DNA from: Thermoleophilaceae bacterium
GTDB lineage: Bacteria > Actinomycetota > Thermoleophilia > Solirubrobacterales > Thermoleophilaceae
Direction: 5' to 3'
Assembly (NCBI GenBank): GCA_013813135.1
Contig: JACCSF010000384.1
Coordinates: forward strand, 1-20,133
Length of the DNA stretch: 20,133 bases
Part shown: piece after piece, positions 7,479 to 14,628 of the stretch
How positions within the stretch are numbered: position 1 is the first letter of the stretch
How the letters are laid out: every line of letters starts with the position of its first letter
Notes under the pieces: model-generated
The model's input: the letters and a program-made list of their open reading frames with translations, nothing else
What the model was told of the DNA's origin: nothing
Databases searched by the model: none
Translations under genes and position numbers: made by a program

Positions 7479-8156
7479 CTAACCGATCAGCTGATCGACC
7501 AGGGCCGGCAGGTCGGCCGCGCGCACATCCGGTGCCACGAACACGCTGGGGTAGGGATCTCCGTGGCGGTCGAGCCAGGCGCTCCGCAGTCCGGCGCACC
7601 TCGCGCCGTGGACATCCCAGGGGTGGACGGCGATCAGCACGGCGGCGTCGGGCGCGACGCCGAGCGTGCGGCAGGCGTAGTCGTAGGGCTCGGGTGCGGG
7701 CTTCCAGCGCCGACCCGCTGCGACGTCGAGGTTTCGCTCAACGAGGTCCGCGATGCCTGTCCGTTCGAGCAGCGCCTCGGTGGCGGCGGCGCCGCCGTTT
7801 GTCAGCGTGGCTATCCGGAGGCCTGCGTCGCGCAGGCGGCGCAGGCCAGGCTCCACGTCGGGGTGCACCGGCAGCGTTGCGATCCCGGCGAGGACGCGCT
7901 CGGCGGCTTCGTCGAGCGGCAGCCGCAGCCCTTCGCTCCGGGCAAGCAGGGGACGCAGGGCGGCGCGGGCGACATCCGGAAAGTCCGCGTATTGGTCGCT
8001 TGCGGCCAGCGCAAAGCCGTCCCGCAGCGTCGCGGCGAACCAGGTGGGGAGCAGGTCGCCGGGGGCGCCCACCTCCTCGAAGCGCCCGGCGAGCGGAGCG
8101 AGGTCGGACAGCGTCTCGTTCACGTCGAGTATGGCGACCAAAGGGGCGGGGTTCAT
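7479..8156 (-). CDS. HAD-superfamily hydrolase, haloacid dehalogenase type II-like
   Basis: A 225-residue HAD protein close in layout to L-2-haloacid dehalogenases. Motif I is DVNETL (nucleophile Asp11, Thr15), motif II LTNGG (Thr119-Asn120), and motif III KPAPEPY, which keeps the Lys152...Tyr158 spacing of type II dehalogenases. The last motif reads AVHPWD (Asp181) where characterised haloacid dehalogenases have S-x-N-x-W-D, so two of the halide/substrate residues differ. Dehalogenase activity is therefore plausible but not assured; a phosphatase or another acid hydrolase is the alternative. The gene starts inside the stop of the haloalkane dehalogenase-like gene (ATGA), so the two are coupled. 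Confidence 0.82.
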   Translation of the reverse strand: MNPAPLVAILDVNETLSDLAPLAGRFEEVGAPGDLLPTWFAATLRDGFALAASDQYADFPDVARAALRPLLARSEGLRLPLDEAAERVLAGIATLPVHPDVEPGLRRLRDAGLRIATLTNGGAAATEALLERTGIADLVERNLDVAAGRRWKPAPEPYDYACRTLGVAPDAAVLIAVHPWDVHGARCAGLRSAWLDRHGDPYPSVFVAPDVRAADLPALVDQLIG

Positions 8157-9061
8157 GGCGACCTCTGGGCGAGGAACTCGAGCAGTGCCGGGACGATGCG
8201 CTCGTGTGCGTCCTCCTGGAGGTAGTGGCCGGCGTCTTCCAGGCGGGTCACGCGAGCGTCGGGGAAGGTGCCGAGCCAGGCTTGCGCCAGGATGTCCGGC
8301 GTGAAGGCGATGTCGCGCATCGCCCAGGCGATCGCGACCGGCTTGGAGCGGAAATGTCGCTCGAGGCCCGCCTCGACCTCGCCGCAGAGGTCGGACACCG
8401 GTCCGCCGGGTCCCGACGGGATCTCGCGCGGGAAGACGAGGATCGGGGTACGGCTCTTCCAGCTGGGATGCGGTGCCAGGTAGCCAGCCTTGACCTCGCT
8501 GGTGAGGCGCTCGCGGTGGACGACACCCGCCCGAAACAGGAAGCCGCGCACGAACATGTGTAGCCCTTTCACGGCGAGCTCCCCGGCGCCCGGGGTTCGA
8601 AACAGCCGCAGCGGCACCGGCAGCTTGACAGGGCCGCGCGGGCGGTGGGCAAACGTATTGAGGATGAACAGGCCGCTCACCCGCTCGGGGTGGCGCACCG
8701 CCCAGCGCAGGCCGATCGGTCCGCCCCAGTCCTGCGGCACTACGGTCGCGTCGCGCAGGTCGAGCGACTCCAGCAGGGCGTCGAGGCGCTCCGCGTGGCG
8801 GTGGATCCGGTAGAGCTCGGGGGCGTCGGGCTTGTCCGAGCGCCCGAAGCCGAGGTGGTCGGGCACGATCGCACGATGGCCGGCCTCGACCAGCGCCGGG
8901 ATGAAGTTGCGGTAGAGGAAGCCCCAGGTGGGGTTTCCGTGCAACATCACCACCGGACGCCCGTCGGGCGCGCCCTCGTCGACGTAGTGCAGGCGCCCGT
9001 CCGGGCTGTCGAACCAGCGCGGCTCATAGGGCCACGCCCCGCTGAAGGTCCAGTCCGTCAT
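8153..9061 (-). CDS. haloalkane dehalogenase-like alpha/beta hydrolase
   Basis: A 302-residue alpha/beta hydrolase. The nucleophile elbow is PQDWGGPIGL (Asp111, with Trp112), the oxyanion segment is HGNPTWGFLYR (Asn43), the base is His279 in DAGHYLQED, and a candidate catalytic acid is Asp250 (AMRD) after strand 7. No Glu follows strand 6 (ILNTFA). The set Asp-His-Asp with an Asn/Trp halide pair is the signature of haloalkane dehalogenase subfamily III. Family members cut C-Cl or C-Br bonds to alcohols in the cytoplasm. Related epoxide or ester hydrolases share parts of this pattern, so the reaction is inferred. The ATG at 9061 follows a good GGGAGG site. It is the first gene of a two-gene unit with the HAD gene. 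Confidence 0.85.
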   Translation of the reverse strand: MTDWTFSGAWPYEPRWFDSPDGRLHYVDEGAPDGRPVVMLHGNPTWGFLYRNFIPALVEAGHRAIVPDHLGFGRSDKPDAPELYRIHRHAERLDALLESLDLRDATVVPQDWGGPIGLRWAVRHPERVSGLFILNTFAHRPRGPVKLPVPLRLFRTPGAGELAVKGLHMFVRGFLFRAGVVHRERLTSEVKAGYLAPHPSWKSRTPILVFPREIPSGPGGPVSDLCGEVEAGLERHFRSKPVAIAWAMRDIAFTPDILAQAWLGTFPDARVTRLEDAGHYLQEDAHERIVPALLEFLAQRSP

Positions 9062-9203
9062 GCCGTCCTCCCCCCTCTGAGCCGGATCGAAAAGGCGCCC
9101 TAAGCGTGCCAGCTCGCGCCTGTCGCCGTCGATCCGCAGCCCCGCTCAAGCGCGTGCCGCGGGCCGTGTGCCGCGGGGACCGCGGCGTCCGGCAAGGGTC
9201 GTT

Positions 9204-9405
9204 TCAAGCCGCCCTGACTGCGCGTGATGGCGCGGCGAGCGGCAACCCTTGCCGGCGCCAGTCGGCCAGCCCGCCCTTGTAGCCGTAGACCTGGCGGTAG
9301 CCCAGCTCGGCGAGGATGACTGCGGCGTAGCAGCTCTCGCGGCAGAGCCGGTCGGCGCAGTAGACGACGACCGCCTCGTCGAGCGCGATCTCGCGCGGAT
9401 GCCGA
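9204..9405 (-). pseudogene. rhodanese C-terminal half (remnant)
   Basis: The minus-strand frame ending at the stop 9204-9206 reads EIALDEAVVVYCADRLCRES, then AELGYRQVYGYKGGLADW and RRQGLPL. This is the second half of a rhodanese (sulfurtransferase) domain with the active-site Cys in VYC and a second Cys four residues on. The first half (the usual DVR...EY..GHIPGA part) is absent; instead the frame runs, one register away, into the YceI-like remnant. It closely resembles the second broken rhodanese at 11208-11541. Probably a non-functional fusion scar, unless sequencing errors hide an intact gene. Confidence 0.6.
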
Positions 9406-9714
9406 ATTCGTGCATGTCGAGCGTCCCGTGCAGGTGGAGCGTCAGGCGCCCGGCGCCGTTGCCGCCGGGGTCAGGCGGGTGGTGGACGTGACCACGCAGC
9501 TCCACCCGGCCGCGCTCGCCGTGCAGATCGAACGCGGCAACGGCGACTACGCCTCCGTCGCCGGACAGCTCGATGGAGTCGACGCTGGCGCGAATCTCTC
9601 GATGGCGCGTCACATCGACGAAGTCCGCGCCGCGAAGGTGCCAGTCGCGCGGCGGGATGCTGCTCCATCGATCACCACGATGCCGCGACCGTCCGGGTCC
9701 AGCGTGCCCTCCAT
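9406..9714 (-). pseudogene. YceI-like domain remnant, frameshifted
   Basis: Two minus-strand frames together give a YceI (isoprenoid-binding lipocalin-like) domain: MEGTLDPDGRGIVVIDGA in one frame, then SIPPRDWHLRGADFVDV, HREIRASVDSIEL, FDLHGERGRVEL and LTLHLHGTLDMHEFGI in the next. The register change falls at about 9655-9664 and is repaired by adding one base. The usual first 30-40 residues of YceI are missing. At its 3' end it runs directly, out of frame, into a rhodanese fragment. YceI proteins are normally secreted or periplasmic, and no signal peptide is left here. Confidence 0.6.
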
Positions 9715-9853
9715 CCCATGGCGCCTTCCTTTCGTTGGGGGTATCGCTATTGAGACCGGCCCACGCCACGGATGATTCGCCCACAGCCCTTCCTCTCTGC
9801 GCGTAAGGAGCAGGCGCCCACCACGTCCCGGACCTCCTCGAGCGGGCCGCCGC

Positions 9854-10132
9854 TCAGTGGTAGAGGCCCACGCCGGCGAGCATCGCGACCGCACCTGCGC
9901 ACAGGAGGAGGAACCCGAACGCGGCGAGCAGGTGATGTAAGTCGGAGAGCCGCCGGCGCGGGAAGCCAACACGCAATAGCGCGCCGCCGCCCGTCGCCAT
10001 GACGGCCCCCGCCGCCGCGGCGAGGACCTGAGCGCGTGGCGCCCCGCTTGTTACGAGAAGCGTCGGAACGAGCGCGAACGCCAGTCCGAGGCCCGTCACG
10101 GGTAGCCAGCGCCGAGATCGGATGAGCAACAT
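9854..10132 (-). CDS. small three-helix membrane protein, unknown
   Basis: A 92-residue protein with three hydrophobic segments (about 10-28, 34-55 and 66-90) and a basic linker FPRRR before the last one. I do not recognise the family. The ATG at 10132 is preceded on its strand by a purine-rich AAGGGA 2 nt away, which is close but acceptable. It is the only apparently intact gene between 9.2 and 11.5 kb and is divergent from the HD-GYP gene. The hydrophobic pattern and GC-rich third positions support it as real. Confidence 0.55.
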   Translation of the reverse strand: MLLIRSRRWLPVTGLGLAFALVPTLLVTSGAPRAQVLAAAAGAVMATGGGALLRVGFPRRRLSDLHHLLAAFGFLLLCAGAVAMLAGVGLYH

Positions 10133-10265
10133 TTCCCTTCGACCGATCCGAGTCCGCTTCGGATTCGCGGTCGCTGCGATTCGGCCGGTCGCGAGCGAGC
10201 CTGCCGGGGTTCGTCGCCTCGCACGCCTCGACCGGGGGGCACCGCTCGGGGCTCCAGCGCCGCGG

Positions 10266-11175
10266 ATGGATGCCGATAAGAGGAATACTGTGCCGTCCAA
10301 GGCCCATCCAGCCGGGTACCCTGCCGCCAGCGCGTTTGGGGGCGATACCGCAGCGGAGGCGCGGAGCCGTAGCTTCCGGCGTGTCTTCAGGCGCCAGGCC
10401 GGCGTTGTGCTGGCCACGCTGGCGGGACTGACGGCTGCGCACTTCGCGCTGGCAGCGGGAGGGCTTGGATGGGTCGAGACCAACGTGCTGTTCCTGCTTG
10501 GGCTCGGGCTAGCGGCATTCGTCCTGCTGCGGAACACCGGCTTCGCGGAGCGTGAAACCTACCGGGCCTTCCGCGCGCTCCAGCAGGGCTACCTGGGCAC
10601 CGTGGAGGCGCTCTCGGAGGCGCTCGACGCACGCGACGGCTACACCGCCGGGCACGCCCTCGGTCCTGGAGATGGTGGAGGCGACCGGCCGGGAGCTCGG
10701 GATTAGCGGCGCCGAGCTCGAAGCGTTACGTTGCGGCGCCCTGTTCCACGACATCGGCAAGATCGGCGTGCCCGACCGCATCCTCAACAAACCCGGTCCC
10801 CTCGACGAAGGCGAGTGGCGGGTGATGAAGCGGCACCCCGAGATCGGCGCGCAGATCCTGGCGCCGCTCGCCTTCATGGCGCCGAGCGTCCCGATCGTGC
10901 GCCACGAGCACGAACACTGGGACGGGTCCGGCTACCCCGACGGGCTCGCCGGCGAGGAGATCCCGCTCGGAGCCAGGGTGATCCTCGTCTGCGACGCCTA
11001 CCACGCCATGACCAGCGACCGGCCGTACCGGGCGGCGCTCGACCGGTGGGAGGCGCTGCGGCGCTTGCGCGTGGGGGCCGGCCGCCAGTTCGACCCGGGC
11101 GTCGTGGACGCCTTCCTCGAAATCTTCTCGGTCCGCGAGCACCCGTCGTCGGTGCCTGGCCCGGTCGTCGCCTGA
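10266..11175 (+). pseudogene. membrane HD-GYP phosphodiesterase, frameshifted
   Basis: Two adjacent plus-strand frames together encode an HD-GYP protein (family role: hydrolysis of cyclic di-GMP). From ATG 10266 there is a basic N-terminus, two predicted membrane helices (residues about 45-66 and 73-88), then ALSEALDARDGYTAGH. The register then changes at about 10657-10663, and the rest continues as VLEMVEATGRELGIS, LFHDIGKIGVPDRIL, HEHEHWDGSGYPDGL, and DAYHAMTSDRPYR to the stop at 11175. The HD pair and the GYP motif are both intact. One extra base, or two missing, separates the frames. As read, translation ends soon after the shift without the catalytic domain. A sequencing error would restore a full-length enzyme. 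The start is a best guess. Confidence 0.75.
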
Positions 11176-11207
11176 ACCGCTCGGCGGCTCGCCGGGTCGA
11201 AGTAGTC

Positions 11208-11541
11208 GTGCGGACATCTCGATCGAGGCGCACGTCGCTGTTCGACAGCGGCAAGCCGCCGCGACTCATCGACGTGCTGAGCGCCGACCACTTCGCCGCG
11301 GTGCACTTGCCGCACGCCGAGAACATTCCGCGCGACGAGCTCGCGCTGCGCGCCCCGCAAGAGATAGCACCGGGCAAGCCGGTGCTCGTGTACTGCTCGG
11401 ACCGCGACTGCCGCGAGAGCCCCCGCGCCGCAGCGATACTCGAGGAGCTCGGCTATCACGGCTAATCACGAGGTGTTCCACTTCGCGGGCGGGATCGCGG
11501 AGTGGCGCCGTCGCGGCCTGCCGGTGGTGCGGTCGCAGCGT
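11208..11541 (+). pseudogene. rhodanese-like protein interrupted by a 10-nt near-duplication
   Basis: From GTG 11208 the frame runs through LFDSGKPPRLIDVLSADHF, VHLPHAENIPRDEL, VLVYCSDRDCRES (active-site Cys, second Cys after four residues) and AAAILEELGYH, then stops at TAA 11463-11465. The missing end, EVFHFAGGIAEWRRRGLPVV, continues in another register to TGA 11539-11541. Removing 10 nt (11460-11469) joins the two parts perfectly. The N-terminal codons may also be out of register: the next frame reads DISIEAHVA, which looks more rhodanese-like than the GTG frame. Without these defects it would be a roughly 110-residue single-domain sulfurtransferase. It follows the HD-GYP gene by 32 nt. 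Confidence 0.7.
11451..11469 (+). repeat. imperfect tandem duplication (GGCTATCAC / GGCTAATCAC)
   Basis: GGCTATCAC at 11451-11459 is followed at once by GGCTAATCAC at 11460-11469, differing by one inserted A. The second copy adds 10 nt, shifts the rhodanese frame and creates the TAA stop. This looks like a slipped-strand duplication. Confidence 0.7.
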
Positions 11542-11585
11542 TGAGTCGCTTGCGGGTTCGATCGCGCGCGCGCGACGATGGGCCG

Positions 11586-11810
11586 GTGCGAGACGCGCTT
11601 GGCATCTGCCTCCGGCCCGAGCATCTGCGTCGCACGCTGACGATCGCGCTGGTGGTGGGGACGATTCTCACGGCGATCAACCAGGCGGACGTGATCGTGC
11701 GTGGCGACGCCACCACCACGACGCTGGCAAAGGCCGTGCTCAACTACCTGGTGCCGTTCGTCGTCTCCAACCTCGGCCTTCTGGCCGGCGCGCGCGGGGG
11801 GCGAGGCTAG
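11586..11810 (+). CDS. NrtS-like small membrane protein (putative nitrate/nitrite transporter)
   Basis: A 74-residue protein with two predicted membrane helices (about 17-34 and 50-68). The blocks IALVVGTILTAINQAD and LNYLVPFVVSNLG match the small NrtS family, proposed in cyanobacteria to move nitrate or nitrite. The assignment rests on motif memory and no alignment was run. The start is uncertain: GTG 11586 is chosen because the family core begins soon after, but GTG 11502 is open in the same frame. Its last 4 nt overlap the 3' end of the convergent DUF3179 gene. No nitrate reductase or assimilation gene is in the window, so the substrate is inferred from family only. Confidence 0.6.
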   Translation: MRDALGICLRPEHLRRTLTIALVVGTILTAINQADVIVRGDATTTTLAKAVLNYLVPFVVSNLGLLAGARGGRG

Positions 11811-13084
11811 CGGGCGATCCTGGCTCGTGGGTAGAAGGCCGCGAGCGCGAACCAGAACTGCTCGTCGTGGCGCAGCGGTCGCAGCCGTCGGCCGCGCAGT
11901 GGCCCCGCGATGGCTCGGCCGCTGAGCGCGTCCCAGCGCGAGCCGGTCTGGTCGTCGATCAGGTCGCCCGCGGCGCGGCTGAACGACAGGGTCCGGTGCC
12001 CGAGGCGGCGGTCGAAGGCGGCCGCGGTGCCGACTGGCCGGGAGCTGCCTATGTCGGCGCGGTCGAGCACCGACAGGACCCGGCGCTCGAGCGTCACGAG
12101 GACTGGGATGGACCCGACTCGGATGCTCAGCGCGCCGCCGCGGCGCAGGCGCGAGAAGGGCACGACCACCACCTGACGATCGGCGAAGACGGCGGCCACG
12201 CGCTCCTTGGGCGGCAGGCGCCGGTCGACCGGTCGGGCGTAGAACCAGAAGGGCCGCTCGCCCGCGTCCTCGTAGCCGGCGTAGGGTGTCCGGCCGTAGC
12301 TGCGATCGTAGAAGCGCGGCGGAGCGAGCACCCTCGCGCCCGGGAAGCGCGCGCGGAAATTGCGCCAGCCCATGACCTGCGAGTTCAGCGCTCTCAGCCG
12401 GGCGCCGGCCAGACGCCCCACGACCGCTCTGCCGGTCAGCTGCTGCCACCAGGACTCGGTCTGCCGGTCGTACATGATCAGGTCCGAGTGGCGCAGCACG
12501 CCGCTGACTTCGAACTCGAGCGTGCGCCCGCCGACGCGCCGCTCGAAAATCAGGGACGAGTTGCAGAGCGGGCAGTACGTGACCGCAATCGGCCGGCCGC
12601 CCAGGCGGTCGTTGACGATCTCGTGCCAAACCAGGATCTGCAGCGGGTAGGCACGCGCCGACCTCCCCACGGATGCGACCAGTACCGGCTCGCTTGGCCC
12701 CAGGCTGCGCTCGGCGCGGCGCTGGTCGACCAGGCGCGGTCTGCGAATGGCGTCGATGCCGTCGCGGCGCCCGACGCCCTCGAACTCGGACAGCGGCACG
12801 CGCCCGCGAGCGAAGTCGGTACGCGGCCATTCGCTGCGATCGAAGTGGATCTCGAGCCCGCGCGACTCCGCGCGCGCTCCGTCCCGTCCGTCCGATTCGC
12901 CCGTGGCAGCACCGACCACCACCCCGCCAGCGAGCGCCACCAAGCCGATCGCAAGAAGCGCCAAAGCGAACGGCCGGCCCGGGCGCGGCCGGAGGTCGCC
13001 GGAGCGCCCGGCTGCGCTCGACTTGGGCGAGTCGCCCAACGATGGCAATCGCTCACGCACTGACCGGGCAGCGGCGTGAGCCAA
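11807..13084 (-). CDS. DUF3179 domain protein, copy 1
   Basis: A 425-residue protein, if the TTG at 13084 is the start; GTG at 13060 is an alternative. A basic N-terminal tail and one membrane helix (about 39-61) are followed by a large extracytoplasmic DUF3179 domain. Its hallmark is strongly conserved: YPLQILVWHEIVNDRLGG, then TYCPLCNSSLIF with the Cys pair (Cys171 and Cys174) and TESWWQQLTG further on. The C-terminus ends QFWFALAAFYPRARI. The biochemical role of DUF3179 is unknown; the C-P-L-C pair suggests metal binding or thiol chemistry. A paralogue lies at 14629-15867, with the same ends and a 38-nt identical stretch. Confidence 0.85.
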   Translation of the reverse strand: MAHAAARSVRERLPSLGDSPKSSAAGRSGDLRPRPGRPFALALLAIGLVALAGGVVVGAATGESDGRDGARAESRGLEIHFDRSEWPRTDFARGRVPLSEFEGVGRRDGIDAIRRPRLVDQRRAERSLGPSEPVLVASVGRSARAYPLQILVWHEIVNDRLGGRPIAVTYCPLCNSSLIFERRVGGRTLEFEVSGVLRHSDLIMYDRQTESWWQQLTGRAVVGRLAGARLRALNSQVMGWRNFRARFPGARVLAPPRFYDRSYGRTPYAGYEDAGERPFWFYARPVDRRLPPKERVAAVFADRQVVVVPFSRLRRGGALSIRVGSIPVLVTLERRVLSVLDRADIGSSRPVGTAAAFDRRLGHRTLSFSRAAGDLIDDQTGSRWDALSGRAIAGPLRGRRLRPLRHDEQFWFALAAFYPRARIAR

Positions 13085-13123
13085 GCGCCGGGGCTGCCGG
13101 CAGGAGCCGATGCCCCGGCCGGC

Positions 13124-13396
13124 TCAGAAGTACTCCCGGTGCCGATAGCAGTATGTGAACCCGTTGGGCAGCGCCCGGATCGCCGGGTGCCCCGTCTTCA
13201 GCGCGTGGGCGGTCGCGTGTCCGCTGGAGGAGTCGCAGCAGCCAACGTGCCCGCAGGTCAGGCAGACGCGCAACGACACCCGGACGCCACACTCCTGGCA
13301 TGCGCTCGCCCGGGGCCCGGCGGGCTCAGCGATGGCGTCGATGTGCTCGCACGAGCGCCGCTCGGGCGTCCGTCGGAGGTGGTCGACCAGCCGCAT
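13124..13396 (-). CDS. UBP-type zinc finger protein
   Basis: A 90-residue protein that is almost entirely a ZnF-UBP domain. The zinc ligands lie in the usual order: CEH (Cys16, His18), CQEC (33 and 36), CLTC (45 and 48), then GCCDSSSGHATAH and KTGH, and a C-terminal YCYRHREYF. In eukaryotes the fold binds the free C-terminus of ubiquitin; bacterial single-domain versions are common in actinobacteria but their partner is unknown. No ubiquitin-like protein is encoded nearby. The ATG at 13396 is preceded by a purine-rich stretch. It sits between the two DUF3179 genes, on the same strand, upstream of copy 1. Confidence 0.9.
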   Translation of the reverse strand: MRLVDHLRRTPERRSCEHIDAIAEPAGPRASACQECGVRVSLRVCLTCGHVGCCDSSSGHATAHALKTGHPAIRALPNGFTYCYRHREYF

Positions 13397-13714
13397 CTTC
13401 TCTCAGTGCCGGGTTCTTCTCAGACCCATGCATGCCCGCCGACGATTCAGACCAGCGGCAATCGCAACGCTCCCGGCAGGCGAGGGCCTTGACGAGGGCG
13501 CCTCTGGCGGCCCAGAATGGGGCTTGCACCATCGGGCGGGTAAGTTGTTGGGGCGGTGCGAGGGCTCATGGGGTTGTGCCCTGCGCGCGCGAAACCGTTT
13601 CGATTGTCGCTGCGGGGCTGGACGGCGGACCGTCCTGGATGCACACCAAACCCACGCGTCCTCAGGCTTGCGCGGGCCCCGGAGCCGCCGGGACCCGCGC
13701 GAGCTTGGTAGCGA
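13397..13714. other. intergenic region, nothing recognised
   Basis: About 318 nt between the spondin-domain gene and the UBP zinc-finger gene, both on the minus strand. It must contain the promoter of the zinc-finger gene. I found no convincing reading frame, hairpin terminator or repeat in it. Confidence 0.5.
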
Positions 13715-14446
13715 TCAGCCCGTGGCAGTGACCGTAATGCGCGCCACCGGCGCGTTCACGTCCCAGCCGTGCACGCTCGGAACCAGATCCCTCCGGCCCG
13801 TGATGCCAGAGTGGTGGCGGATCACGTCGTTCTGCGCCAGCGCAGGGTCGCTCTGCCCGCTGCCGGGTTCGCCGGTGACGCCGATCAGGTCCTGGCAGGG
13901 CGGCACGATGTCGGCGAAGTCTTCGGTATTGGCCTCGGTGCCGGCGTCGTAGCCCATGGTCTCTACGGTGACGCTGCGACCGATCTTCGACGGCAGCCTG
14001 AGGCTGTTCACGCCGGTGAAGCCGTCGTTGGTGCAGATCAGCATCGCGGCCAGCGACAGCCGGCGGGCGCCGCGGTCGGCGGTGATCGTGAAGGTGGTGC
14101 TCTGGCCGAACATGGCGTCGCCCGGGGTGCCGGCCGGGACCAGCGGGCCGCCCGCCGCCTCCACCACGTTGGAGACATCACGATCGGATCCGAGCCGGGC
14201 GAGCATCGGCGCGTTGTTGCCGTTCTCGGCGATCTCCTTGAGGCCGAAGCTGGCCCGGTCACCGACGCGGAACAGCTCGTTCCGGCCCCGGTGCGTGGCG
14301 GCCACCGCTGGCGTCAGCGGTTGGCCGCCGGTGAGGTTGGTGAACGTCACCTCGAAGCTGTTGGCCGGCTTGGCCTCGGCTGCCGGCGACACCACCAATG
14401 CAGCGGCCGCCGCGGCGACTGCGGCCAGGCGCTCCTTGCCCTTCAT
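13715..14446 (-). CDS. secreted spondin-domain protein
   Basis: A 243-residue exported protein. The signal peptide is residues 1-25 or so (MKGKERLAAVA, long Ala-rich core, likely cleavage after AEA). The mature part fits a Spondin_N domain: SFEVTFTNLTGGQPLTPAVAATH at its start, then FRVGDRASFGLKEIAENGNNAPM, a central TFTITADRGARRLSLAAMLICTNDGFTG, GYDAGTEANTEDFADI, and a C-terminal VARITVTATG. Bacterial members are extracellular or surface beta-sandwich proteins of unclear role. Two Cys residues (in ICTND and PPCQD) could form one disulfide. It lies between the DUF3179 copies, 182 nt from copy 2. Confidence 0.88.
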   Translation of the reverse strand: MKGKERLAAVAAAAAALVVSPAAEAKPANSFEVTFTNLTGGQPLTPAVAATHRGRNELFRVGDRASFGLKEIAENGNNAPMLARLGSDRDVSNVVEAAGGPLVPAGTPGDAMFGQSTTFTITADRGARRLSLAAMLICTNDGFTGVNSLRLPSKIGRSVTVETMGYDAGTEANTEDFADIVPPCQDLIGVTGEPGSGQSDPALAQNDVIRHHSGITGRRDLVPSVHGWDVNAPVARITVTATG

Positions 14447-14618
14447 CGCTTCCCCCTCTGGTCGGGTACGGCCTTCGAGCCGACCCTACGCCGAGGATCT
14501 TTCGAGAACCTTGCGAGAAGCTGAACTCTGAGCGCGGCTGGCGATGCGATCGTACACCGACATCGGCGGCGATCAGCGCCACCACCGGCCATGGGAGGTC
14601 GCTTGCGCCGACACCCAT

Positions 14619-14628
14619 GGGGGGGGGG
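14619..14628. repeat. G10 homopolymer at the end of DUF3179 copy 2
   Basis: Ten consecutive G on the plus strand, directly beyond the minus-strand TGA of DUF3179 copy 2 (14629-14631). A slippage-prone tract, but outside the coding frame. Confidence 0.9.

Noticed and set aside
7484..7497. Perfect 14-bp palindrome CGATCAGCTGATCG
   Set aside because: It lies inside the last codons of the HAD gene (encoding DQLI) and is explained by the coding sequence; no promoter or partner site is near.
10146..10164. Inverted repeat ATCCGA-N7-TCGGAT between the small membrane protein and HD-GYP genes
   Set aside because: Six-base arms are short for such GC-rich DNA and there is no second copy or promoter box to support an operator.
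14619..14628. G10 tract as a phase-variation switch for DUF3179 copy 2
   Set aside because: The tract lies after the stop codon on the coding strand, so length changes cannot alter the protein frame.
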